50,276 bases of DNA from an uncultured Collinsella sp. (GTDB taxonomy: Bacteria; Actinomycetota; Coriobacteriia; Coriobacteriales; Coriobacteriaceae). Below are positions 28,962-36,635 of the stretch, piece by piece (the first letter of the stretch is position 1; every line of letters begins with the position of its first letter). The translations under genes and the position numbers were made by a program. The stretch covers positions 1 through 50,276 of the forward strand of contig CAJLPX010000016.1 in NCBI GenBank assembly GCA_905208635.1, read 5' to 3'. The notes under the pieces are model-generated. The model was not told the origin of the DNA, ran no database searches, and saw nothing but the letters and a program-made list of their open reading frames with translations.

Positions 28962-31097
28962 TTACACGTTATTTACCTGCGATAACAATAAAATTAGCTC
29001 CGCCTTATTCTTGATCTTCAACTGGCGGTAAGATGCAGACCGCAGCGCTTGCACCGTAGATGCAGCGTAACCGACATCCTCCGCAATGGCCTTTGTCGTT
29101 GCCCCCTCTGCCGTCATCAGCAAAATTTGCGACTGAACATCAGAAAGGGAGCGCGACGTAAGCAGGGCCAGCTGGCGCACGCGGGCCGTTTCGGTGGACC
29201 CGTTCGCCCGGTACTCCAAGACGGCCTTCTCGTCCTCAACCGAGCGGGCGAGCGCGATGTGCGTAACGAACATGGGCACAGACCAGCAAACAATCACCGT
29301 TGCCACGACGACATTGACAGCCGAACTTTGCCCCAACAACGACGCGAGGAACAACGGCTCGAAAACCGTCAGATCCTGCACCATATTGAGCAAGACAGCC
29401 CAAACAGGAGCCGTCGCCCCGAAGCAAAGCATCCATATCCCAAGCATTTTGCGCTGCGGACAGCTTCGCATCACTATATATGTGAGCAGCACCCCCGTCA
29501 GCACCGCAAGTCCATGGATTCGCCCCCTAGCGACCGCATAGATTAAGGCAACCATGCCCATTGACACCAACGGCACGATAGCCCGAGCATGGGCATGCAC
29601 CTTAAACGGACGCAGCCCAACAGCGAGCGAAGCCGTAGACGCCACGCCGCAAAACAGGACCGGCACAGCCATCAACGGAACGCGTATGCACATCAATGCC
29701 GCGATATAGATAAAAGACCATTCCACAGCAGATAGCACCGCCCATACGTACGGGCTTCCGAGCCAAATCGCTTCACCCGCTCTATCCAGCGCAGCGCCAC
29801 GATTCGCTTTTCCACCCGCGTAGCGTAGCGACAGAAGCAGTCCGAGACCCAATGCGTAGCTTAAGAGGGAAAAGGCGACAGCCCGCGAAACACCGGACCC
29901 CCAATCGCTATCCGCCATTACCAAGGGCCCCGCCGCAAGGAGGATAAAGAATAATGTGAGCAGGTATCGAAACAGCCGGCGCGTTCGAGCTGATGCCACT
30001 ATATCGTCAGCATGCCGCTGCGGTAGCTCATGCCCTACAGTATCGCCCTCACCCGCAAACAGCGCCACGAGCTCGCGTGAGCCCGCAACCGACGCCTTCC
30101 CGTATGCTCGGTGAAGCGTTGTTCTCACCGTCGATGGCTTCGTATCCGTCTCCTTGGCAATTTCCGCCGGCGTTTTCCCTTTGAGCAGCAGTCGAACAAA
30201 CTGCTCTTCTCTAGGCGACAGGGCAGGGGAAAACACCCCCGCATCGAATGTGTCGGACGCACAGGCGATATCCGAATTGTTGTCCCGTTTCCCCCTTAGC
30301 AACATGCATACGAAGGCAGCAGCGATAACGGACCCCATCGCCAGCAATGCAATGACCACGGCATCGCTTGCGAAGTATGCCGCCTCAACAGCCGGAATAA
30401 GACCAATAGGAACTGCTACGAGCACAGAACAGGCAAACACGTCGCGCCGCCCATGGCCAAAGGCACGAGGGCGGCAAAACGGCGGGGCCACAGTCAATGC
30501 GAGATAGACCAACGGAATTAAAAGCGCAAGGCCAATTGACGCGGCCGTTACAGGGGGCATCCCCCATGGCTCGGGAACGACTCTCCATGAAACTCGACAG
30601 CAAAACAGCAGGCAAGACATGACGGCTATTGTTTCTGTAAAAATCGCGTCCTGCGGGTGACGAGTTTCCCTTTCGTCAGTCCGTGTCGACCTCTGCGTCA
30701 AAGGAGAGTCCGCCGTGCCCCAAATAACATATGAGAGAAGCAGCGACCCAACAAAGCACGAGACACACGAAACGCCATGTAACAACCAAATCGGTGCAAA
30801 CACGATTGGAATAGAGTCTCCGCGAGCATAGAAAGCCAGGTCGGCCCATTCGGGAACCGTTGCAATAACACCAAGGAAAACACCGATGGCACCGAGATGC
30901 CTCGGCCTTCTCATTCCCCCCTTGCATAGCGCAGCACCATGAACAAACGCCGCGAGGCATGCGCCCAGGATAACGAGCCAGGTCATTGCACCTGACGCTA
31001 GGCCGATTGAAGATGAAAACCGGTGATAAGGGGTGACCGCCATTACGACAAGCGCAATGGCGCAGGCAAATGTAGCAGAACGGCGGGAAAAGAGCAT
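28962..31097 (-). CDS. membrane LuxR-type regulator with two HTH domains
   Basis: 711 residues. Two successive halves, each a multi-helix membrane region followed by a LuxR-type HTH: the first near 290-345 (LSPREEQFVRLLLKG..AEIAKETDTKPSTVRTTLHR), the second at the very C-terminus, about 650-710 (LSDVQSQILLMTAEG..AIAEDVGYAASTVQALR). Single-unit proteins of about 450-500 residues with this plan are common in Coriobacteriia; the doubled form looks like a fusion of two. No response-regulator receiver is present. The start MLF follows GGAGG; seven residues upstream another ATG lacks a site. Likely controls the adjacent ABC operon. Confidence 0.82.
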   Translation of the reverse strand: MLFSRRSATFACAIALVVMAVTPYHRFSSSIGLASGAMTWLVILGACLAAFVHGAALCKGGMRRPRHLGAIGVFLGVIATVPEWADLAFYARGDSIPIVFAPIWLLHGVSCVSCFVGSLLLSYVIWGTADSPLTQRSTRTDERETRHPQDAIFTETIAVMSCLLFCCRVSWRVVPEPWGMPPVTAASIGLALLIPLVYLALTVAPPFCRPRAFGHGRRDVFACSVLVAVPIGLIPAVEAAYFASDAVVIALLAMGSVIAAAFVCMLLRGKRDNNSDIACASDTFDAGVFSPALSPREEQFVRLLLKGKTPAEIAKETDTKPSTVRTTLHRAYGKASVAGSRELVALFAGEGDTVGHELPQRHADDIVASARTRRLFRYLLTLFFILLAAGPLVMADSDWGSGVSRAVAFSLLSYALGLGLLLSLRYAGGKANRGAALDRAGEAIWLGSPYVWAVLSAVEWSFIYIAALMCIRVPLMAVPVLFCGVASTASLAVGLRPFKVHAHARAIVPLVSMGMVALIYAVARGRIHGLAVLTGVLLTYIVMRSCPQRKMLGIWMLCFGATAPVWAVLLNMVQDLTVFEPLFLASLLGQSSAVNVVVATVIVCWSVPMFVTHIALARSVEDEKAVLEYRANGSTETARVRQLALLTSRSLSDVQSQILLMTAEGATTKAIAEDVGYAASTVQALRSASYRQLKIKNKAELILLLSQVNNV

Positions 31098-31116
31098 ACG
31101 GCCTCCATAGCGTGTC

Positions 31117-31122
31117 ATTATA
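31117..31122 (-). promoter_or_regulatory. -10 element of the LuxR-type regulator gene
   Basis: TATAAT on the leftward strand 20 nt before the chosen ATG; the -35 is not recognisable. It gives a very short leader. Confidence 0.4.
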
Positions 31123-31239
31123 TCGCTCGAGCCGCTCGTTTATCTCTGTTCTCACACCAGCCAGCATCAATGATTCAGGCGAACTCCAATCCGCGCCAGA
31201 TCACGGTCCGGCTTTTGTTCGCAGTCCCCACATCAAAGC

Positions 31240-31377
31240 GGGATGCGGTTTCCTTTTGGACGCCGGTTCGGAAAGCGCATCCCGTTCCAGGGCAATATTC
31301 TGGGATGCAGTTTCCGCAGCCCACCCCATTTGGAAAGCGCATCCCATAATTTGGCTGAAAACTGAGATGCGCTTTCC
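31240..31377. repeat. five-copy GGGATGCGCTTTCC repeat cluster
   Basis: Five copies in alternating orientation: 31240-31253 (forward), 31270-31283 (reverse), 31302-31315 (forward), 31332-31345 (reverse) and 31364-31377 (forward, GAGATGC variant). Starts are spaced 30-32 bp, so neighbouring copies can pair as hairpins. The same motif occurs four times at 1676-1844. No gene lies in 31123-31536. Confidence 0.75.
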
Positions 31378-31536
31378 AAACGAGCCGAAACGGGCCGAAT
31401 CGATCGGGCCACCTCGCATCCCGCTATCCTCGCCATCTGCCCGAGCGTGCTACACTAGCAGCATCTATGCCACCGCGAACGGCTCGGCCCCGCGCCCGCC
31501 GCTCGCAAACGAACTTTAAACGCACGAGGGTTGGCC

Positions 31537-33390
31537 ATGCCGCTTTTCTCGCAACATACCGCCCGGTTCTCGCCGGACGTTCCTTTGGAGGGCACCAGCT
31601 CTCGCGAGCTGCTCAAGCGGTACCAGCCGCTCGAGACACTTGCGACCGGCGGTTTTGGCTCCATCGAGATCTGCCGCGACACGCACCTGCGCCGCCGCGT
31701 CGCCATTAAACGCATCCCCCTTATCAACGGTGCCGGCATGCCCGCTAGCGACATCATGGATGTCCTGCGCGAGGCGCACACTGCCGCCATGCTTCAACAT
31801 CCCAACATCGTGCAGGTTATCGACTTTACGCACGACACAGCCTATGCCTACCTGGTTATGGAATATGTCGATGGCATGTCGCTGGCCGAGTTTTTGCACC
31901 GCGCGGACGGCCACTCACTTACCTTTGACGAGGCCGCGGCCATTGCCGATGCCCTGGGCCAGGCGCTCACCTTCGCCCACAGTAATGGCGTACTCCACCT
32001 GGACATTAAGCCCGCCAACGTGCTCATCGACCACTCGGGCAATGTAAAGCTCACCGACTTTGGCATGGCGCGGCTGTCGTCCGCCGGTGGCTTTGGCGGC
32101 TCACGCGGCGGCACCATCGGCTACATGCCGCCCGAGCAGCTCGATATCGAGACCGGCACGGTCGACGAGCGCGCCGATGTCTTTGCCCTCGCCTGTGTGA
32201 TCTACGAGGGCCTGTGCGGCAGCGCTCCTTTTATGGCGGCCACGCCCGCCGACTCGCTCGGCCGCATCATCGGCGGCGCCACCTATCCCAGCGAGCTGAT
32301 ACCACACTTTCCCCCGGGAGCCGAGGCCGCGCTCATGAGCGCGCTCTCCCCCATGCCGCAGGACCGCCCCAACAGCATCGAGGCATTTTGCGACCAGCTC
32401 CTTGCCGGTCTGGGCAGCGTGCGCGAAGGCCGTCGCAGCCTGGAGCAAATGGTTGGCGAACTTTCGGATGACGAGCAGGAGCTCGACGATATCGAGCCGT
32501 CGCACTACGAGGACGACACCATCGAAGTCGACCCCGCACTCGGCTGGGCAGGCACGCGCTGGAGCCATGCGCGCGACTACGCCATGCACGCTATCTCGGC
32601 GCTAACGTGCGGCGCCTTTAGCTTTTTGCTGATGCAGACGGCCGGCGTCGCGGCGCTTCCCGGCCTGGTCATTGCGGCTATCGCGATCGGAGCGGCGGCC
32701 GGCCTGGCCCCCCAGATTGGCTCGGCCATCTCGGCTGTGGGCTTTTTGGTGCTCATGGCAAACGCCACCATGCAGGCACAGGGCGTCCTGTCGATGTTGC
32801 CCGTCGCGGTGATCTTTGCCGCCGCCATGTCCGGTTGGTGGATCGCCTGGGGTCGCACCGAGGCTGCCGCGAGCGCCGCACTCACCTGTGCACTCGCGCT
32901 TGGCTGTCTGACCGGCAATACCTTCCTGGCAGCTGGGGTCACCGCCGGCGTCGCGTCATTTTGGCTCGGCCCGGCAAGCGCCGCCGCGGCAACGGGCATG
33001 GGCGCACTTTTTGCCCGTCTGGCCACGGTCGCGCTTTCAGCCGGAGGCGTGCTGGGGCTCGGTAACGTTGCCGCAGCGCTGGGAGACCCACTCCTTTGGG
33101 CTGCCTTTGTGCTGGTAGCGGCAACTGCCGCGGCGTCATCTGCGCTGCTCAACGCCCATGCCAAGCGTGCCGATCAGGGCTCAAACCTTGCCGTAATCGC
33201 CGCCATCGCTGTCGCCGGCATCGGCTGCGCAGCGGCGTCCTGTCTTGCACACCATATGGAAATTGCCAGCCTTGCAGCCGCGGTCGTCGCCAAGGCGGCG
33301 GTTGCGGGAACCCTATCCTCTATAATCGTTGGGATATGCCTATATTTGCTCGGATACCAAAGAACCTATACGGAGAGTGATCTTTCGTGA
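31537..33390 (+). CDS. membrane Ser/Thr protein kinase (non-RD)
   Basis: 617 residues. Kinase domain about 28-290: GGFGS (P-loop), Lys58 in VAIKR, H154-L-D156 in VLHLDIKPANVL, D174-FG and GTIGYMPPEQL. The HRD arginine is Leu, so this is a non-RD kinase, which usually does not need activation-loop phosphorylation. After an acidic linker, about 250 residues of Ala/Gly-rich membrane helices (seven or more) form the C-terminus with no extracellular sensor. The start ATG has GAGGG upstream. Its stop overlaps fhaA (GTGA), placing it first in the kinase/cell-wall operon. Confidence 0.88.
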   Translation: MPLFSQHTARFSPDVPLEGTSSRELLKRYQPLETLATGGFGSIEICRDTHLRRRVAIKRIPLINGAGMPASDIMDVLREAHTAAMLQHPNIVQVIDFTHDTAYAYLVMEYVDGMSLAEFLHRADGHSLTFDEAAAIADALGQALTFAHSNGVLHLDIKPANVLIDHSGNVKLTDFGMARLSSAGGFGGSRGGTIGYMPPEQLDIETGTVDERADVFALACVIYEGLCGSAPFMAATPADSLGRIIGGATYPSELIPHFPPGAEAALMSALSPMPQDRPNSIEAFCDQLLAGLGSVREGRRSLEQMVGELSDDEQELDDIEPSHYEDDTIEVDPALGWAGTRWSHARDYAMHAISALTCGAFSFLLMQTAGVAALPGLVIAAIAIGAAAGLAPQIGSAISAVGFLVLMANATMQAQGVLSMLPVAVIFAAAMSGWWIAWGRTEAAASAALTCALALGCLTGNTFLAAGVTAGVASFWLGPASAAAATGMGALFARLATVALSAGGVLGLGNVAAALGDPLLWAAFVLVAATAAASSALLNAHAKRADQGSNLAVIAAIAVAGIGCAAASCLAHHMEIASLAAAVVAKAAVAGTLSSIIVGICLYLLGYQRTYTESDLS

Positions 33391-34400
33391 ACTTCCTGAA
33401 CATCTTCGAGGACCACGTGGCCGGCATCTTCGGTGCCACCCGTGCCCCGTTCTCCTTTAAGAAGCTTGCCAAGCAGGCCGCTCGCGACATGGAGGATCAG
33501 ACTCTGGTGATCAACGGCGTCAACACGGCGCCGGCACTCTATACCATCCTGATCGCCGCCGACGACGATCCCATGCTCGCCCCGTTCTACCCCGAGCTTT
33601 CGCGCGAGGTCCGCGAGTTTGTGAAGGCGCAGGCCGAAAAGCGCCGCTATGTCTTTGTCGGCGAGCCCCTCGTGCGCTTTATGATCGATCCGCAGCTGCG
33701 CGCCGGCAAGTTCTCGGTCTTTGCCGAGAACGTCGATGCCCCCACGCTCGGCCGCCTGTACGAAGAAGAGCGCGCCTATCAAAACGGTCTGGGCCAAAAC
33801 AACTCCGCGGCAAGCCGTGCCGCCAGCGCCCCGCGCGCCGGCCAGCAGCAGTTTGCTGCCCCGCAGCAGCAGCGCCCCGCCGCCATGCCCCAGCAGCAGC
33901 CGACGCCTCGCGCCGCCGCTCCCGACCCGCTTGCCGTGGCAGACCCCTTCGCGCCTAGCGTCCCCGACCCCGCCGCAGCACCCATCCCGGTGCCGCAGAC
34001 CGTCTCGCGCGACGCGCTTGCCGGCATGGGCGGAGCCGCCGCGACCGGTGCCGCCGTGGGCCTAGGCGCCGCAGCCGGCATCGCCTCCAACATGGCGAGC
34101 ACTCGCGCCCCGCAGCGCCCGCTCGCCCAGCTCGTCGACGTCGTGAGCGGCGAGAGCCATAGCATCACCTCCGCACAGGTGACTATCGGTCGCGAGCGCT
34201 CGGTTTCCGATATTGCCCTGCGCGACCCCAACGTGTCGCGCCGCCACGCCCAGCTCACCTTTACGGGCTCGGATTGGTCGATCGAGGACCTCAATTCCAC
34301 CAACGGCACGCTCGTCAACAACCGCCGCATTACGCGCTGCCCGCTGCGCAACGGCGATCTGCTGACGTTTGGCCTGAGCACCTTTGAATTTAGGGGATAG
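33387..34400 (+). CDS. fhaA: FhaA-type protein (DUF3662 plus FHA)
   Basis: 337 residues from GTG. N-terminal ~130 residues are the DUF3662/FhaA_N domain (MNFLNIFEDHVAGIFG, KRRYVFVGEPLVRFM). A Gln/Pro/Ala linker follows, then a C-terminal FHA domain (about 245-337: VTIGRERSVSDIAL, VSRRHAQLTF, LNSTNGTLVN). In actinobacteria FhaA reads kinase phosphorylation on cell-wall factors, including the MviN/CwlM system. GTGA overlap with the upstream kinase and a 6-nt gap to fhaB show an operon. Confidence 0.93.
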   Translation: MNFLNIFEDHVAGIFGATRAPFSFKKLAKQAARDMEDQTLVINGVNTAPALYTILIAADDDPMLAPFYPELSREVREFVKAQAEKRRYVFVGEPLVRFMIDPQLRAGKFSVFAENVDAPTLGRLYEEERAYQNGLGQNNSAASRAASAPRAGQQQFAAPQQQRPAAMPQQQPTPRAAAPDPLAVADPFAPSVPDPAAAPIPVPQTVSRDALAGMGGAAATGAAVGLGAAAGIASNMASTRAPQRPLAQLVDVVSGESHSITSAQVTIGRERSVSDIALRDPNVSRRHAQLTFTGSDWSIEDLNSTNGTLVNNRRITRCPLRNGDLLTFGLSTFEFRG

Positions 34401-34406
34401 TCGCTT

Positions 34407-34823
34407 ATGAACATCGATATCGTCCTTTTTGCAGGCCGCATCGTCCTGGTCGCCCTGCTCTATATCTTCCTGTTCGCCGTCATGAAGACCGGCGTGGGAC
34501 TTGTGCGCGGACAGCGCCGCGACTCGGCTATCTGGACGATCGATGTGGACAAGGGCCCGCGCGGCATCCGTGGCATCCACGTAGACATGCTCGGCCCCGT
34601 CATCGTCGGTCGCTCGCCATCTTCGGACATCTGCATCAACGAACCGTTCGTCTCGGCCTCGCATGCGCGCTTTTCGCTGCAGGGCCCGGCGCTCATCATC
34701 GAGGACCTCAACTCGCTTAACGGCACGCTCGTCAACGGCCGCCAGCTCGTGGAGCCCGCGACGCTGCGTGAGGGCGACGAAGTCCAGATTGGCGACGTGG
34801 TCATGAAGGTGAACCGTCGATGA
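34407..34823 (+). CDS. fhaB: FhaB-type membrane-anchored FHA protein
   Basis: 138 residues. One N-terminal membrane helix (about 7-27), then an FHA domain (IVGRSPSSDICI, VSASHARFSL, LNSLNGTLVNG). FhaB orthologues localise to septum and poles and bind phosphorylated FtsZ or PBPs. The stop overlaps the start of the phosphatase gene (ATGA). Confidence 0.92.
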   Translation: MNIDIVLFAGRIVLVALLYIFLFAVMKTGVGLVRGQRRDSAIWTIDVDKGPRGIRGIHVDMLGPVIVGRSPSSDICINEPFVSASHARFSLQGPALIIEDLNSLNGTLVNGRQLVEPATLREGDEVQIGDVVMKVNRR

Positions 34824-36619
34824 TCGACGAGGAGAACAAGTCCGCAACTATGACCGAGGCACCGGCTGCCGCCACAGCTGCGCCGGCCCACGCCGCTCCG
34901 GCGGGCTCCGCACCCGTGGAACCCGAGGACACCGTGTTCTCCCTGCCTCTTTCGCATGTAACGCATGATATTTCGGATCTCGCCGATAACGAGGACGAAG
35001 AGGATGCCGTAGCGGCGCCCATCGGCGCACATGCTGCGGAACAGCCCACAGCGCCCGAAGCAACCCCGGCGCCGGCTCACTTTGCAGAGCCCGTCGCCGC
35101 GGCAATCAACGAGAGCGCTGCGGTGTTTGCGGCACCCGAGCCCGCCGCGCCGGCGTTTCCCATAGCCCCGGCATCCGAGGTTGCGCCCGCGTCTACGCCG
35201 GCGCCCGAGCCTATAGACGTCAGCCCGCAAGACGACGAGTCGACCGCCCGCGCGCCCGAGGAGCCCGGCTCCCCGGACACCGGCGATTCCGAATCAAACG
35301 CCGAGACCGACACCGTCTCTCCCGGTGACACAGCCGAGATCGACGTTGCCGCCGTTGAGACCAAGCTCAAAGACCCCGGCTCGACCATGAGCTTTGAGCC
35401 CCTGACCGAGGAGCGCATCGAGACCGACTCGACCTATGATGCCGGCACCACCACGCAACTCATGTGGGGCGCCCGCTCTGACGTTGGCTGCGTACGCCCG
35501 CACAATGAGGATTCCTACCTGGTGCAGTCGCCGCTCTTTTGCGTATGCGACGGCATGGGCGGTCACGCCGCCGGCGAGGTAGCCTCTTCCATTGCCGTCG
35601 AGACTATTGCCAAGACGGCCCCGCAGTCCGCCGACGCAGCACGCCTGGCCGCAGCCGTCGAGGCAGCCAACGCCGCCGTAATCGAGGCGGCCCTGAACGG
35701 CCTGGGCAAGCCCGGCATGGGCTGCACAGCCACTTGCGCCTATATCGAAAACGACACGCTCGCCATCGCCCACGTGGGTGACTCTCGCGCCTACCTGCTC
35801 CACGAGGGCACGCTCATCCGCGTGACCCGCGACCACTCCTACGTGGAGGAGCTCGTGGACGCCGGTGAGATTACGGCAGACGAGGCTCGCGTCCACCCCA
35901 ACCGCTCGGTCATCACCCGTGCGCTGGGCTCGGACCCCGCCATGTATGCCGACCACTTCACTCTGCATATCGAGGAAGGCGACCGCCTGATCCTGTGCTC
36001 CGACGGCCTTTCGAGCATGATTCCCGATAGCGATATCGAGAACATCGCCACGCAGTCCTCAACCGCGCAAATCTGCGTCGACAACCTAGTGGACGCGGCG
36101 CTTGCCGCCGGCGGCCACGACAACGTGACCGTAGTAGTCGTTGACCTGGTTGACGATGGCGTTATGCGCGAGGCGCAACGCGTGCGTCGCCGCAACGTCA
36201 CCATCGGCGTCGTCTTAGGTCTCGTCTTTGTGCTGGCAGCTGGCATCTGGGCCTACACGGGTGTCACCGGCTCGTACTACCTGGGTACCTACCAGGGCAA
36301 TGTCGCCGTCTGGCGCGGCCTGCCCGGCAAGCCGCTCGGACTCAAGCTCCACTGGCTCGAAAGCGAAACCAGCATCAAGCTATCCGACCTGCCCGAAGAC
36401 ACGCAAAACCGCCTCAAGGCGGGCATTCCGCAAACAAGTGTCGACGATGCGCAGGACACGATATCCAAATACCGCCACCAGATCGACGAGGAGCAGACCC
36501 GCCAGGTGATTGACGCGCAAACGATTCGCGACAACACCAATCAGGGATCGACCTCCGAATCAGATTCCGAGAAAACCGCCGAACAGTCCGCCGAGGCCGA
36601 AGCCTCCGAAAAGAACTAG
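34820..36619 (+). CDS. pstP: PP2C-family Ser/Thr phosphatase
   Basis: 599 residues. It removes phosphates placed by the operon kinases. The N-terminal ~210 residues are an acidic Ala/Pro/Glu-rich region not usual for PstP. The PP2C domain runs about 215-450: SDVGCVRPHNEDSYL, CDGMGGHAAGE, GCTATCAYIE, HVGDSRAYLL, CSDGLSSMI and GGHDNVTVVVV, supplying the metal-binding Asp set. A membrane helix (about 459-480) and an extracellular tail follow. The stop is 16 nt before the SEDS-PBP fusion gene. Confidence 0.94.
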   Translation: MIDEENKSATMTEAPAAATAAPAHAAPAGSAPVEPEDTVFSLPLSHVTHDISDLADNEDEEDAVAAPIGAHAAEQPTAPEATPAPAHFAEPVAAAINESAAVFAAPEPAAPAFPIAPASEVAPASTPAPEPIDVSPQDDESTARAPEEPGSPDTGDSESNAETDTVSPGDTAEIDVAAVETKLKDPGSTMSFEPLTEERIETDSTYDAGTTTQLMWGARSDVGCVRPHNEDSYLVQSPLFCVCDGMGGHAAGEVASSIAVETIAKTAPQSADAARLAAAVEAANAAVIEAALNGLGKPGMGCTATCAYIENDTLAIAHVGDSRAYLLHEGTLIRVTRDHSYVEELVDAGEITADEARVHPNRSVITRALGSDPAMYADHFTLHIEEGDRLILCSDGLSSMIPDSDIENIATQSSTAQICVDNLVDAALAAGGHDNVTVVVVDLVDDGVMREAQRVRRRNVTIGVVLGLVFVLAAGIWAYTGVTGSYYLGTYQGNVAVWRGLPGKPLGLKLHWLESETSIKLSDLPEDTQNRLKAGIPQTSVDDAQDTISKYRHQIDEEQTRQVIDAQTIRDNTNQGSTSESDSEKTAEQSAEAEASEKN

Positions 36620-36635
36620 AAAGGGAGTGCCGCTT

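Noticed and set aside
36510..36635. 42-residue N-terminal extension of the SEDS-PBP protein
   Set aside because: It lies inside the phosphatase gene, is Arg/Pro-rich, and the ATG at 36636 has a proper ribosome site.
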